A stretch of 64,000 nucleotides of DNA from NCBI GenBank assembly GCA_903813345.2, contig CAIIXF020000006.1, positions 13,708,348-13,772,347 of the forward strand. Direction: 5' to 3'. Below the pieces are notes generated by a model, which saw only the letters and a program-made list of their open reading frames with translations, was not told the DNA's origin and searched no databases. Below are positions 13,101-23,167 of this stretch, piece by piece. This DNA is from Owenia fusiformis. Lineage: Eukaryota > Annelida > Polychaeta > Sabellida > Oweniidae. Position 1 is the first letter of the stretch. Each line of letters starts with the position of its first letter. A program made the translations under genes and the position numbers.

Positions 13101-13368
13101 TGTTTTTTGTGATCCCATTCACACTGTGCCTTGTTATGCTATGCTTCAACAGGTGGAGTACATGATTTGAAAAGTGAATACATCTCTATTTTCAGTCGGT
13201 GGAGTGTGTGCTGGTTTACCTCTCTCTTACATTGCCAAGCTGTACAGCTGGGGTGGAGCCTTTTCTTTATTGCAACTTTGTGTAGCTGCAGTTACTGTTC
13301 TGAACCTGCTCACTTTCAGAATCAACTGTAGAGTGCAGCCATCTAGTGCACATATCAAGGAAGACTAA
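1098..13368 (+). CDS. SLC37A4: Glucose-6-phosphate translocase (SLC37A4-like), C-terminal eight exons; 5' end outside window
   Basis: A major facilitator family antiporter that, in characterised animals, moves glucose-6-phosphate into the endoplasmic reticulum in exchange for phosphate and feeds glucose-6-phosphatase. Eight exons (1098-1192, 1776-1911, 4070-4183, 10588-10755, 11101-11186, 11395-11511, 12589-12727, 13196-13368) join with consistent phases (0,1,1,1,0,0,1) into 341 codons plus TAA with no internal stop. Landmarks in order are GLVQGCGWPACAKLLRE, then WCSKAEFGTWWSTISTSMN, NRPQDVGLEPPD, a short charged loop, MDWGQLYLIEE, TGGLIGSLLAGLLADK, SGRSHAVVALAAN and VGGVCAGLPLSYIAKLYSW. The GWPxCxKLLR and FGTWW blocks fit SLC37A4 better than SLC37A1-3. 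The vertebrate protein is about 430 residues, so about 90-100 N-terminal residues should lie upstream of the window. No stop or frameshift is seen, so the gene looks functional. The symbol rests on remembered family motifs, not on a search. Confidence 0.93.
1497..1770. repeat. Duplicated 'GAACACCT' repeat block
   Basis: A unit of about 115 bases (TCTCAATGTGAACATTTTTT ... CCATTGACTTACATC ... TGAAATGTGAACACCTACT) occurs twice, followed by an inverted end (GGTGTTCAGATTTC). It belongs to the dispersed family seen best at 9501-10460. Confidence 0.65.
1776..1911 (+). CDS. SLC37A4: SLC37A4-like coding exon b
   Basis: The acceptor TTTCAG precedes 1776 and the donor GTTAGC follows 1911 (phase 1). It carries the FGTWW motif and the helix around STSMNVAGGVWPFAATYL. 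The intron before it holds the duplicated block at 1497-1770. Confidence 0.92.
3223..3432 (+). repeat. Two-copy 108-bp tandem duplication
   Basis: The segment starting TGATATTAGATCAAAATTTT at 3223 recurs at 3331 with few changes. It lies inside the 1973-3833 element. Confidence 0.8.
3440..3555. repeat. Fragment of a GC-rich MITE ending GGCTACGCCCCTG
   Basis: GGGGGTGAACCCCCGTATCC and TGGCTACGCCCCTG resemble one end of a 'CAGGGGCGTAGCCA' element. No matching second terminus is present, so this is a truncated copy. Confidence 0.4.
4070..4183 (+). CDS. SLC37A4: SLC37A4-like coding exon c
   Basis: The acceptor is GTTCCAG and the donor GTGAGT. It encodes a helix (ILSLCFTGVCLLLI), the NRPQDVGLEPPD segment and the charged cytoplasmic loop GEEEKPKNKAG between the two halves of the transporter. 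Confidence 0.9.
4530..4695 (+). repeat. Dispersed repeat R1, copy 1
   Basis: It shares CATTTTCAAAGAAAATTAA, TTTTACATGTAGATTCCAAA and ATTATTTCTACTCGCATCT with copies at about 21005-21172 (+), 56066-56217 (-) and 61104-61262 (-). Confidence 0.7.
4905..5690 (+). mobile_element. Palindromic element, left inverted copy
   Basis: Order: outer block (AGTGTGTGCCAAA ... GCACCAAGGTGCGACC), middle block, then an inner inverted repeat (about 5290-5400 and 5570-5690) around GGGCTCACACAAGGATCAAC. The whole segment is repeated in reverse complement at 8040-8990. No coding frame is recognised. Confidence 0.65.
6240..6860 (+). repeat. Degenerate repeats rich in AGGTCA
   Basis: Units of about 100-150 bases share TTTCAAGGTCAATATCTA, AATTTGGNGTTTTAAGGCAA and GATTAGGTGACCTG. 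TCAAGGTCA occurs at 6335, 6523, 6697, 6708 and 6818, and CCAAGGTCA at 6611. Confidence 0.7.
7872..7911 (+). repeat. (TATTG)n microsatellite
   Basis: About eight consecutive copies of the pentamer GTATT/TATTG. Confidence 0.9.
8040..8990 (-). mobile_element. Palindromic element, right inverted copy
   Basis: Reverse complement of the 4905-5690 copy, with the outer end at 8800-8990 (GGTTGCACCTTGGTGCAAGC ... TTTTGGCACACACT). It keeps a second middle block (8040-8230) that the left copy lacks. Its inner inverted repeats are about 8230-8335 and 8510-8630. Confidence 0.65.
9112..9348. mobile_element. Tc1/mariner-type MITE, 237 bp
   Basis: Terminal inverted repeats of about 28 bases begin CAGTTGGGGACAAAAATAAA and are flanked by TA on both sides (9110-9111 and 9349-9350), as expected for Tc1/mariner insertions. 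No coding capacity. It lies in the 6.4-kb SLC37A4 intron. Confidence 0.85.
9501..10460. mobile_element. Non-autonomous pogo/Tc1-mariner-like element with CAGTAAAACCTG ends
   Basis: TACAGTAAAACCTG at about 9500 and CAGGTTTTACTGTA at about 10447-10460 are inverted, with TA at each edge. Subterminal GTGAACACC/GGTGTTCAC motifs and a second inner inverted pair (about 9646-9682 and 10398-10431, around GGAATTTCGCGTCATAATTA) make the ends foldback-like. The interior is locally GC-rich and includes GCGGCCATTTTG. No transposase frame. Confidence 0.75.
10588..10755 (+). CDS. SLC37A4: SLC37A4-like coding exon d
   Basis: It follows a 6.4-kb intron filled with transposons. The acceptor is ATTGCAG. The donor GTATTT is weaker than its neighbours. 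It encodes SPFIWLLCINYSI and MDWGQLYLIEELNFS, matching the first helix of the second transporter half. Confidence 0.9.
11101..11186 (+). CDS. SLC37A4: SLC37A4-like coding exon e
   Basis: The acceptor is TGTTTCAG and the donor GTGAGT. It encodes SSFTSCLETGGLIGSLLAG followed by LLADKLVKA, where the GGLxGSxxAGxxxD block is typical of SLC37A4. Confidence 0.92.
11395..11511 (+). CDS. SLC37A4: SLC37A4-like coding exon f
   Basis: The acceptor is TGTCCAG and the donor GTGAAT; the exon is phase 0 at both ends. It encodes a loop (SAGKDIVYSPR) and one hydrophobic helix (MLVVLVEVAATTIGLYCLVF). Confidence 0.88.
11571..11892 (+). repeat. Dispersed repeat R2, copy 1
   Basis: About 320 bases match 16950-17268 at roughly 85-90% by eye; shared blocks include GCATTAAGAAGTGTAAATTC and CACGTTTCAAGAGGAATATC. 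Confidence 0.8.
11920..12529. mobile_element. Long-TIR MITE with 8-bp target duplication
   Basis: The ends GGTAAATATTAAAAGGTGG and CCACCTTTTAATCTCTACC are inverted. The similarity runs about 100 bases inward (GGATTGGAT, TCTTCAAAATATGGA, GATCTCC). CAAGTTAA flanks both sides (11912-11919 and 12530-12537), an 8-bp duplication typical of hAT-like elements. It lies in the intron before exon g. Confidence 0.82.
12589..12727 (+). CDS. SLC37A4: SLC37A4-like coding exon g
   Basis: The acceptor is TTCATAG and the donor GTATGT. It encodes the helix GVLLGVCLYGLISLYGVMA and the conserved VPTAISGRSHAVVALAAN loop. Confidence 0.92.
13196..13368 (+). CDS. SLC37A4: SLC37A4-like terminal coding exon h
   Basis: The acceptor is TTTTCAG. 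The first two bases complete a Val codon and the exon ends at TAA 13366-13368. It encodes VGGVCAGLPLSYIAKLYSWG, a last hydrophobic helix, and a short tail ending in HIKED. Confidence 0.92.
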
Positions 13369-14767
13369 GTTAGGAATACTCAGTCAGTACAAGCTCACTA
13401 TTATGCGCTGGAGAGTGGAGATGGTGACAATCTTGTTATTAACTTTTACTCTTTAGAGCTTCACCAAGAAACTGGGGAATATTTTTGTCCCTATAATCTT
13501 GACATTGCATGGAGCTCCAGATGTGGGCAGAAGTTCTAGCTCTTAGGATGTTTTCAACATTTCCTCAGGCCAAGAGTTGATGCTTTTAATAGGGCACTCT
13601 TGGAAAAAATATGAACCCACCTTTTCTTTGAAAGAGCAGGAACACTCCCAGAGTGCATTGGGACACAAGAGGAATACCTCCATCTATTAAGCAGTTAAGT
13701 TACTATGAAGATTGAACAAATATATAGGTGCAATGGTGCATACATAATCAATTTAATCAATATACATGTAGAGGGTGAATGTTTTTTTCTATTTGATATC
13801 AGTTTATGTATACATGAGAGGATTTCTAGTTTTAAGATACAACTGTGAATGTAGTTACTTGAGCAATAAATTGACATGGAGTTTATCCTGATATATTTTA
13901 AATGTTAGAAGTACCTAGATTGTACTTCCAAGTGTATTGTTTGATATATTGGTGAGGGGACTGTCTCCAGTTATCTTGCAAGTGCCTGAGATAAGTATAC
14001 AGCTACATGTACATGTTTTTAATATATAATGGGACATACATGTATTTTCGCCATGAGATCTCATTTACAATCATGTACTTTACTGGGTAACCATGTGATA
14101 ATCATATGATCCTATGATAAGGGGTAATTCTAAAAACCCTCCGACTTACTGGGTGTCCAAATTTTCTTAAAATGTATTTTGTAAATACATTCAACTTTCT
14201 GCTGGTTACCCCCCCCCCCCCCCCTAGGGGCTGCAGGCCTGCTTATGTACTGTGCTAGTTTTTATGGTTTTGGTCATGTAGTGAGGTATCTCATCTGCCA
14301 TCTGTCAGTATATACTTAATGTGCTGTCAATATGTGTTTTTATTGAGATGAACTTGTTTTTGGTTATATTCTCATGCTACGAAGAGAGGGGATTAATGCA
14401 AAACATCTCTGACTCTACACCATGATGGAATGTTCATAGCCTTTCAAGCTTGAAACCCCATGTAATGGTGACAATTTTACTTAATTTTGGTGATAGCATA
14501 ACTATTTTAGTTGAGATGTCAATATAATAAACACCACTGTAATGAAGAAACACTTCCCATTTAATGTCTCATTGCAAATCATATCAACAGTTGATTGTGT
14601 CTATTAAATTAGGTATTGATGTTCTGGTGCTATTTTAGTGCATCATTGTACATCATGTATCAATTTACATACATATTTAGTGTTATGTATCAGGATTGTT
14701 CTCATGCACAACATTTTTAATTTGTTGTGTAATTATTACTAAATACAATATATTTTGAACTAATAAA
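13369..14767 (+). other. Probable 3' UTR of the SLC37A4-like gene
   Basis: No coding potential is seen after the TAA. AATAAA hexamers on the + strand at 13865-13870, 14526-14531 and 14762-14767 are candidate polyadenylation signals, so UTR length could be about 0.5 or 1.2-1.4 kb. A 16-base C run lies at 14209-14224. Confidence 0.5.
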
Positions 14768-15525
14768 AAGAATGTTTTTGTAAATTGCAGTATTATAAGT
14801 TATTGAATGATTTGTGCAATGCAGGATATATTCTGCTTGAGAAATTCTGTATTTACAGGAGATGAAGTCGAAAGCCAATACAGAATATTGAGAGCACCTT
14901 ATATATTGCACTTCAAATCTTTATATAACGTTTTCATCGTGTGATCTAAGGACAAAACATTTTACTTAGGAGATAATCCCTATGAGATATTCTGTATTCT
15001 CTGTATTGCTACTGAGATTGTCCCCTCCGTACCAATGTTGTCCATTGCTACGAAGATGATCATTGGGGCCTTAGTAGCAATACTACTTGAGGCAAGACTA
15101 TGATCGTTGACAGACCAACCCAGTCTGTCCTTGTTAATTCACATAAATCATCCTGTATTGACACTGAACAGTCAACCCTTTATTACCTGTAATAAAAAGT
15201 AATAAATCTGATCAATGGAGAAGTCGACAAACACTTGTGGATGATAGCTGAGACTAACATCAATTGATTTCCTCCTTTATAACTGTCATTGTTAAGATTT
15301 TCAAGTTGATAGAATTCGTTAATGATTTACCAATACAGTGACTCTCTTGCAAATCACAGATCTGAGTCCACATGCCAATCTTTTCTCATTTTCGTAAGGA
15401 ACAATGTTGTAGACATTATTCCATCTTGAACCATAAAAATGCACAAGATACATTCATAGCTACTTTTCATGTGATTCTTGCTTGAAGAAATGATTGGTTA
15501 GGCCAAATATGTCCATCTCAATTAG

Positions 15526-15692
15526 TATTTAAAAGGTTCTATCACGTCCAGTAGTTAGAATATGTTAATGACTTCTTCGACTTCTATATCAAGTTAGACT
15601 TACCGACCACGTTGTGTTTTAAAAGTGTAATACAGTGTATCTGGACGGACAGTTTTTGAAGTGAATTGGATACAATTAATAGTTTTAAAGAG
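15526..15692 (+). promoter_or_regulatory. Core promoter and non-coding first exon of the lectin gene
   Basis: TATTTAAAAG at 15526-15535 is a TATA-like box. About 30 bases downstream begins a stretch without coding potential that ends in a strong GTAAGT donor at 15693. The matching acceptor TTTTCAG is at 15936-15942, giving a 250-bp intron wholly in the 5' UTR. The transcription start is inferred near 15555-15565. Confidence 0.55.
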
Positions 15693-15958
15693 GTAAGTTG
15701 CATTTCTCAGCAGCTTCTGCATGCTATGAATTTTTTTCTAAAATCATACACGCTTTGTTAAATCTGACTGAGATATTTTAGTAGTTCTACGTCATGTATG
15801 TTTGTAAATAAATAAATGCAATTGTTACTGTTAAAGAGAATATCCTTTCATAGGCATATTTGGGTGATCAATCCTACATTTTGTATTTAAACTATATTTT
15901 TCTTGTCGCAATATTATTCATGTTCAAATGATTTCTTTTCAGCGACTGCTAACCCATC

Positions 15959-16372
15959 ATGCCTCAGTATTATATGGTCAGGAGCAGATTGAACGGTATG
16001 GTGCTTGACATAGACTGCGGCAAGCGAGAACCAGGTGCCCGTCTCATCCTTTGGCCTGCTAAAACACAGGGGAACAATGATAATCAACTCTGGGAGATTG
16101 ATCACTATGGTCATATCAAAAGCAAGATGAATGGCCTAGTTTTGGATATTGAAGGCGGAAAAACTACACAGGGAACTAAGGTTCTCACTTGGCATGGCGA
16201 GGGAAAGGCGTGGCAAAAATGGTACGTGGAAGGGGATGGATCCATAAGGAGTCAACACAGCGGCCTGGTACTTGACGTTAAAGATAATAATCGTTCACAA
16301 GGGGCGTCTGTTTGCGTGTGGTCCCACAATGGTGGACAGAACCAGAAATGGGACTTGATTCCAAGCCGATAG
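15959..16372 (+). CDS. R-type (ricin B-like) lectin, single beta-trefoil domain
   Basis: The 137-residue protein is one complete ricin-B-type lectin domain. Three homologous repeats are visible: GMVLDIDCG with QLW at 43-45, GLVLDIEGG with QKW at 86-88, and GLVLDVKDN with QKW at 129-131. The three QxW motifs and repeated LD motifs are the family signature of a beta-trefoil carbohydrate-binding fold, usually binding galactose or GalNAc. No signal peptide, membrane segment or extra domain is present, so it is probably a soluble or non-classically secreted lectin. The ATG lies 16 bases after the splice acceptor and the whole coding region is one exon. Invertebrate lectins of this size often act in recognition of microbes; that role is inferred, and sugar specificity cannot be read from the sequence. 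Confidence 0.9.
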   Translation: MPQYYMVRSRLNGMVLDIDCGKREPGARLILWPAKTQGNNDNQLWEIDHYGHIKSKMNGLVLDIEGGKTTQGTKVLTWHGEGKAWQKWYVEGDGSIRSQHSGLVLDVKDNNRSQGASVCVWSHNGGQNQKWDLIPSR

Positions 16373-16710
16373 AATATCCAACAATCTAAAAGACATACAT
16401 GTACAATCTAAAAGAAATGTACATATATATGGTCCAGTTGGAAAGCACACCTCTATTGATGACAATGTGCACGAAACATAACTTTAAATATTAAACATTA
16501 TACATGTAAGCTTGTAACATTTTCAGATGAGCTCCTTTTCCTCCTGTTGAAGTACCACTCATTTTGACATCAGGAAAGCTTAGTACAAGTTATTTCTACA
16601 TATGTTTTAAACTGTGGAGCATCTGTCAACGGGGCCATTTAACTATTATTGTAGGCTCCAACAGGGGCCCAAAAATGTTTTATATATTGGAATATTCTTT
16701 TTCTAAATGT

Positions 16711-16716
16711 AATAAA
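16711..16716 (+). terminator. Polyadenylation signal of the lectin gene
   Basis: AATAAA about 340 bases after the lectin stop codon, the first canonical hexamer downstream. Confidence 0.5.
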
Positions 16717-16949
16717 CTTGTATGTGTAAAAGGTATTATATTAGGTACATTATATTAACATTATTTATTGGGAGGTTTTGGATACAGGGGTTTTCCAGAG
16801 GGAAACGGATGTGTCATCCGAGAGACAAAAGGGACCTAGACACATATTTTCTGAGAGATAAACTTTTCCCTGATCAAGAAAATAATTTGTTTTACAGTGT
16901 TCAGCATTGTATTTGATGATCTAAAAAATATTTGAAAATTATATGATAA

Positions 16950-17268
16950 AGGGGCAACAAGGAGTGTAGAGAGAAAATACGAAATTTTGTCTTTTTTCTG
17001 AGCTATCAGGTCAATATTTGGCTGAACATCTTCTTTGACATACCTACATGTATTTTCTTAAAATGTATGGATAAACACTCAATTTCAGCATTAAGAAGTG
17101 TAAATTCAGTTCAAAGCTTCTACAAAGGGAGTCCCACTTATAGATTTTTAAGATTCACCACGTTTCAAGAGGAATATCAGCTGAAATAACGTTCATCCAG
17201 GGTGTTTTTTTGTAGATAATAAAAATATATGTTAGTCTTGATGAAATATCCAAACTTGAATATATATT
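16950..17268 (+). repeat. Dispersed repeat R2, copy 2
   Basis: Direct-orientation copy of 11571-11892, lying downstream of the lectin gene. Class unknown; no coding frame survives in either copy. Confidence 0.8.
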
Positions 17269-20200
17269 TTGAAACTGGTCTAGGATCATTGAATGCCCCC
17301 CCCCCCCTGCACTAATTGTTGCACCTTTAAACAAGTTTTTTCACAAATCATATTTTTCAAAAAAATGTTTCGAATGGCTTTTCAAGTCATGAAACATTAT
17401 TTGAATGATTAAACAATCTTTTCAAACGTTATGCAGGGCCTTTAAATGGTATGCTTTACATCAACATATGGTATCTTGAGTGAAGAAGTGCTAACATCAT
17501 GATGATTGAATCATCTTGCTTTATTTGAGTCTCTAGCCAATATTCTTGCACTCATAGAATATGGTAAATCTTGCTAAATTGACAGGTCCAGGTATAAAGT
17601 GAAGAAGTTCACGCCAATGTTTAATAGATGGCAGATAAGTTTACACTCACTGATTATCTACACTTTAGGTAATCCGAGTAGGTAGTAGTGTGGGGATTAG
17701 AGAAAGTATTACACATTGAATTACCACAAAGAATAGATGAAGTTATATTCATGTAAACTTAGAAGAACTTCTTGAAGTTTGGAGAGTAGTAAGGAATGTC
17801 GATTGTAAGCTTACTGGCCCAGTAATACTATGTATGCAGGTAAGGGAAAATTATCCCAGAAATTTTACTTTTTGCCCCTGAAAGAAATCACAGGAGTTTA
17901 TTTATCTAGTTCCAACCTAAAGTTGGAATTCAAAAGTCAAAAAATATTAGCATCATGGGGGGCCCCCCCCCCCAGCCACGCACATATTTCATGGGGGTGT
18001 AGCCCCCCCCCCTCCCGTACCAATCAATTCTTAACACCATAATAAACATTCTCTAAGCCAAAAGGAGAAGCATATCTAGAATTAACAAATACAAAATCAA
18101 GTCAAGCAACATTGATAATGAAATGTATTTGAATGATTTCACTCGAATAATTACTATCCTACTATCGCCCCACCCTTTGCTGGGCCTCTACTAGTATAGG
18201 CCTTTTTGGGCATTGCTTGGCCTTGTTTGGGCCTTTTTAGGCCTAATTATAATAAATAGGCCTTAAATTTTTTGGGATTTTTTTTGAAACAAGTCATTTT
18301 CCATTTTTGTGTCACCCATTCTCCATTATTAACTGCGACATTACATATGGAGCAGGTCTGAAGCCAGCTTTTTAAAAAATTCCAGGGAGTGGTTTGAAAA
18401 GTTCTCAAAATGGTGAAAAACTGCATGATTTTAACCGGTGGGATCCCTCAATAGACCCTCACCCATTTGTTAGATTAGTGTTCTTTTTAAAATCTTTCAA
18501 AAAGTCAAAAGGAAAATGCAATTTTTAATGATTTATTCGACTACTAATGAATATTGGCAGGTCCCTTAATACTGTCAAAGGCCCATGCACTATGGGACTG
18601 ATCATTCAGTGATCAATGTGTCATGGGGAATGCATCATCGCCTTAGAAACGAGATACAACATTCCCTCAATAAAAGTCTCTGCTTAGAAGCATATCTGAA
18701 TTAAGTTGCAATCGATGGAAAATGTTATATTCTATTCATTTGGTTGTATAAAATATTAATTTGGAAATAATTGTAAATTGTCCATTGTGTTTTGTCTTAC
18801 TGAGCCACTTTTGATTAACATTATTAGTTGAGGTGAAAATGTAAGATAATATAACAATAGTAATTAAAATACAATATAAACCATATAATTATCCCAAGCT
18901 TGCAGTTTTACTAGGATTAGATCTTATATTTTGTATTTCAATTCCCAGTCTTAAATTCTTGTGAATAATAACCATAATGTTACCTTTATTTTACAGGCCA
19001 TACAGGAAAATGATGTTTAGAATTGGATGGGAAAGGTGAAACACTTTTCCACAAACTTAAGGTTGGTACATAGTTATTTATGGCTTTTATTCCTTAGAAT
19101 TAATTAATAATCAGCTTTAATTCATGATAGATGAAGAATATTATGATGTGTAATATATTCTCTGCTAGATTGTCCCGATGGTGACTCTGAGGAATCACTG
19201 CTTCATGTACCAAGCTTGTGATCGATTTAATTTCTGGTACATCATCTTTTTTGCTTTCTTCTGAAGTGTGATGTGGAAGGGACAGATAATTTGAACACAA
19301 CATGTGTTTTGTTTCTCTGTACAATGTATGTGCTCACTCTATTATACATCAGTGCTGACAAAATGTTGAAAGACAGAGAATTCCTCAAATTGCAGCTATT
19401 TGAAGTTCATTTTGTAGTGGAATAAATGTTTTGTAGAATTCTCGCTATTATAATTGTAAATTGGTTACTTTAGAACAAGTGATACAAAAATCAACATTCT
19501 CAATAAATAGGAAAATTGAATGATAATATGAATTAAAGTAAAACTTGTATATCCCAACATCTGGCTTATATCTAAACACCTCCCAATCTGAACACCCTTT
19601 TTCAGTCCCAGTTTTACCTCCCATTGACTCCCATGTTAAAGAAACCCCGAGAGGTGAACACCTCCCAATTTGAACCATGAACAGTCATATTTGAAAAATT
19701 AACCTGTCTAATCTGAACATTTTTCATGAAATATCAGATGTTTCATACAAAATTGTTTAGAATAATCAATGTTTTATTAATGATATCCAAACTTTTGGAA
19801 AAAACATTGAATTTTTTCAATCAAAATACATCTTTCTTACATGACTAATTCATTCATTTAAATCAGACTTTCAAATTATTGGAATGCCATAAACCTTTGT
19901 TATCTATAAGATTGATTTCACATTTTTTCCAATTCCAGAATATAGCAAATGCAAAAACTTTGAAATGTAAATGCTTTTAGCTAAGCCCAATGGTGTTTGG
20001 ATTAGACAAGTTTTACTGTATAATGATAATGGTTGAAATAACCACCTTTAGAATGCAATGATCATTCACAGTTGAACCTAATTAGTTCGAAAACTTGGCT
20101 GCTGTTTCCCTAATATGAAGATAATCAAGGGAAAATTTATATCATAATTTCATCATTCAGTAAACCATTTCCATTATCTCTAATATCTCTAACTTCATGA

Positions 20201-20500
20201 CTGGTAATTAAAAATTTGGCTATTTAGGGATGATAAATGACATTATTGACTTGGAACAAAGTTCATCAGTTCATCAAATTTTTCTTTTAGACCAATGTGT
20301 GACAATAGTTTCACCAATAAAACATGTGATAGCCCACTGATGTAATTTTATATTTTATTTTTATATTGCCATACTTTTTAAATTGCAATAATTCACTAAT
20401 AAAATATGTGATAGCCCACTGATGTGATTTTATATTTTGATATTGCCATACTTTTTAAATTGCAATAATTCACTACTATATTTAATTATGTTTCCCTTTT
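17269..20500. other. Non-coding stretch with C-rich tracts
   Basis: No supported exon. C/G-rich tracts at 17297-17308, 17957-17973 and 18003-18015 look like degraded ends of GC-tipped MITEs. A GAACACCT-family fragment, with GTAAAACTTGTATATCCC followed by spaced GAACACC motifs and closing AAGTTTTACTGTA, spans about 19536-20020. Confidence 0.4.
20312..20475 (+). repeat. Two-copy 82-bp tandem duplication
   Basis: AATAAAACATGTGATAGCCC at 20316 and AATAAAATATGTGATAGCCC at 20398 start near-identical units ending GCAATAATTCACTA. Confidence 0.85.
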
Positions 20501-20503
20501 CAG

Positions 20504-20623
20504 AGCGCAGTAGATGGATGTATATATGAATGGCTGCATATTTGAAGTAGGGAAACGAAATATTTACATCATTGACCCGTTGTCTGTGTATTGGGCTTGA
20601 TCAAACAGGACTAAGGATAAGAG
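20504..20623 (+). ncRNA. Possible non-coding exon
   Basis: A strong pyrimidine tract and acceptor (TGTTTCCCTTTTCAG) precede 20504, and GTGAGC follows 20623. All three frames contain stops, so this could only be a UTR or long non-coding RNA exon. It rests on splice-site appearance alone. Confidence 0.2.
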
Positions 20624-20674
20624 GTGAGCAAGAATCTTTTCTCAGTGGATAATAGTAATTTAAAAGTCATTATT

Positions 20675-20775
20675 ATGTCACCACCAAAAAGTGGTGACAT
20701 ATTGTTATGGCCTCCGTTTTTTGTGGTGGTTTTTTGAACTGTGGTTTTTTGTCATGTTAATGCCTTGTGTAAGTC
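20675..20775 (+). repeat. Dispersed repeat R3, copy 1
   Basis: AGTGGTGACATATTGTTATG and the T/G-rich tail recur at 47334-47470 and, more diverged, at 63709-63840. Confidence 0.6.
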
Positions 20776-21004
20776 ATGCAGAGGTGTCCAGTTTAAAAAA
20801 GGCATCACCCGCCTTCCAGCCATAAATTTTATGCCAGGGACAAAATGTCAAAAAATAACAATCCTTAAATTTATTTCTACATTGTCTCACTTATATTTCA
20901 GTTTATAATGTACTTTACATATATATTCAGGTTATAGTGCATTCAACATGTATAGTTAGTTTATAGTGCATTCTACATGTATAGATGCACTGTCAGTTAT
21001 AGTG

Positions 21005-21172
21005 CATTTTCAAAGAAAATTAAATTTTCAAAGTTGATAAACTCTTTTCAAAACCACATTTCTAGAAGTAATTTTACATGTAGATTCCAAATATGACATT
21101 AGTTTGACTGAATTGTGAGTTTTTAATGAAGAATTCAAGAAATCAAGATTATTTCTACTCGCATCTGGGATA
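21005..21172 (+). repeat. Dispersed repeat R1, copy 2
   Basis: Direct copy of 4530-4695, including TTTTACATGTAGATTCCAAA and TTATTTCTACTCGCATCT. Confidence 0.75.
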
Positions 21173-22276
21173 TTGAATTGAGTGATTACCTTGCAAGATG
21201 CATCTTTTAAAGTGGCAGTAAAGGATAGGGAGAGTAGAATATCAAAAGCATCTTTTTCAAAATAAATGCCTTTCTACTACTTAAATATCCTTTATTGAAA
21301 GCTAAATATCTTAAACAGTATTCATGATTTAGAACAAAAGTTAAAAAAGAATTTCCAACTGAAGGTTACGCTTTACTTGTCTCTATCCATGGTTACCTTT
21401 AAACTAAAACCATTCAAATTAAACTAAATTCATTCTCCAAAAGCTCATACAGTTGATCCAAATATCTTCAGATAAAACCATTAACAACTCAATTGAGATA
21501 TTGTGTTTTAGTGTGTGATGGCGACCAATGGTGTGATATTTGCATAAAAATGTGTCATGGTAGTTAAAATAAAAGTATCACAAAATTTCTGATGTAATTT
21601 CCACCTTTTGTTGTACCTGTGAATGAAATTGCCAGTTGTCATTTCACTTATTTCCTCTATCTATTAGATATTCTCTTCTTATACATATAATATTTCTTTA
21701 CTTCAGGAGAATTTAAGTTTAATATTTTTTTTATGAAATTTTACTCTGGATCCTCAAAATCTAGGAGGCCCTGTAAGTCTTTTGACATGGGAAAGTGTTC
21801 ACAGCACATTTTATTAGTAGGCAGTTATTTTACTTCATTTGTTGTATTTTCAATGCTTTGCTCCTGGTTATATATTTGAAGAGTAGCAATGACAATGTGT
21901 CATTATCACTTCTTTATTTGTGTTCATGTTTCATGAAAACATTTGTTTCATATTGGAATCCATATATTGATTAATGTTTGAGGAAATATCTTTAATTGTC
22001 ACGTCATGTTATTATTGTTTTATGGTTTTTCATATAAAGCATCCTCCTAAGCAGGTATCCAGAATCCGTATCTCCTTCTTCCCCCTGCTATAACCAATTT
22101 GGAAGCGCCTGATTAAACTGAATCACGTGATTTAATTATGGGCAATGACTTATACATGATTTCTGTCGCAGTGTTGCGACAGCCAATCCGATTGCGAGTT
22201 CTTAATCGGGATAATGCTAACTGCTTAAAGCAGGGGGTAAAAAGATTTTGAAGCCCTGTGATCGGAGGATGCATAT

Positions 22277-22422
22277 AAAGTAGAACCTGCAAAGTGAAAC
22301 ACTTCTGTAAGTGGAACACCTAAATAACCTACTCCCACAACCTACTGACTCATTGTTAGATGATCCTCTGTAAGTGGAACACTGTTTAGAGGTACCAAAG
22401 GTGTTCCACTAAAACAGGTTTT
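22277..22422. mobile_element. Short 'AACCTG ... CAGGTT' MITE
   Basis: GTAGAACCTGCAAAGTGAAAC at the left and GTGTTCCACTAAAACAGGTTTT at the right are roughly inverted, with internal AAGTGGAACAC repeats. Related in layout to the CAGTAAAACCTG family; similar fragments lie at 26098-26160 and 41935-42100. Confidence 0.45.
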
Positions 22423-23031
22423 CTTGTATGCTCTTTATAGGTGACTTGGCTTAAATTACATAATGAGTAATACAATAAGTATGTTCATGGAATCATGGTG
22501 TCCCTTGTTCTGTAATATTTATTTATTTTCAAATTTATTTCCTAAAGACCCAAAAGTGATTATTTTTACCCCAAAATGTTTTCTAAATTCTCATATTGTG
22601 ATTGGCCTTCTTTTCCCAAAAATACCTCTTTTTAGAAAAGGAGCCTCACTGCAAAAGGGACAATATATGTTTGTCCATTGCTAGCTTATCAATTTCCAGA
22701 TTCACCATTTATGCCTTGAAGTTAACAAGGATCTCTTTTGATATTTTCTTCATGGAAGGTGTTACTCTATGTTTAGACAGTTGCAATATTACCATGATTA
22801 ATTGATTTGTGACATTCATTTTTCAAGTTTGTTTATTTGTCATGTTTGTTTGGAATAAAAGTTCAGCCAGGGAAAGGTCAGTTTCATGTTTCTTCTATTT
22901 GCTGGGGATAGAGTTCTGAAAGTCAGGAGTTGTCTGTTTGGCTGCCTGGTCGGTGGGTTGCTTTATTGATTATTTGGTTGTTGTTTTGGTTAGGCAGTTG
23001 TGGATTTCTTTTCTTCATCCTAGTGTACTGT

Positions 23032-23167
23032 CACTGGTGGATCCAGGGGGGGGGGGCAATTATGAAAAAATGGGCCTCCAATATTCAAAATTTAGGGGCC
23101 CAGAATTGTTTTCCTGGTTTGAATTTTGCCCCTCCCCGCTTTTTTTTAGCTTCTGGATCCGCCAGTG
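23032..23167. mobile_element. GC-tipped MITE, CACTGGTGGATCC ends
   Basis: CACTGGTGGATCC at 23032 and GGATCCGCCAGTG ending at 23167 are inverted termini, followed inward by a G run and a C-rich segment. A second copy lies at 42511-42660. Confidence 0.75.

Noticed and set aside
19100-19324. 74-codon minus-strand frame with a protein-like middle (SEESKKDDVPEIKSITSLVH)
   Set aside because: No convincing splice sites or partner exons; kept only as a note.
22113-22319. Minus-strand 68-codon frame
   Set aside because: Overlaps a MITE end and has no recognisable motif.
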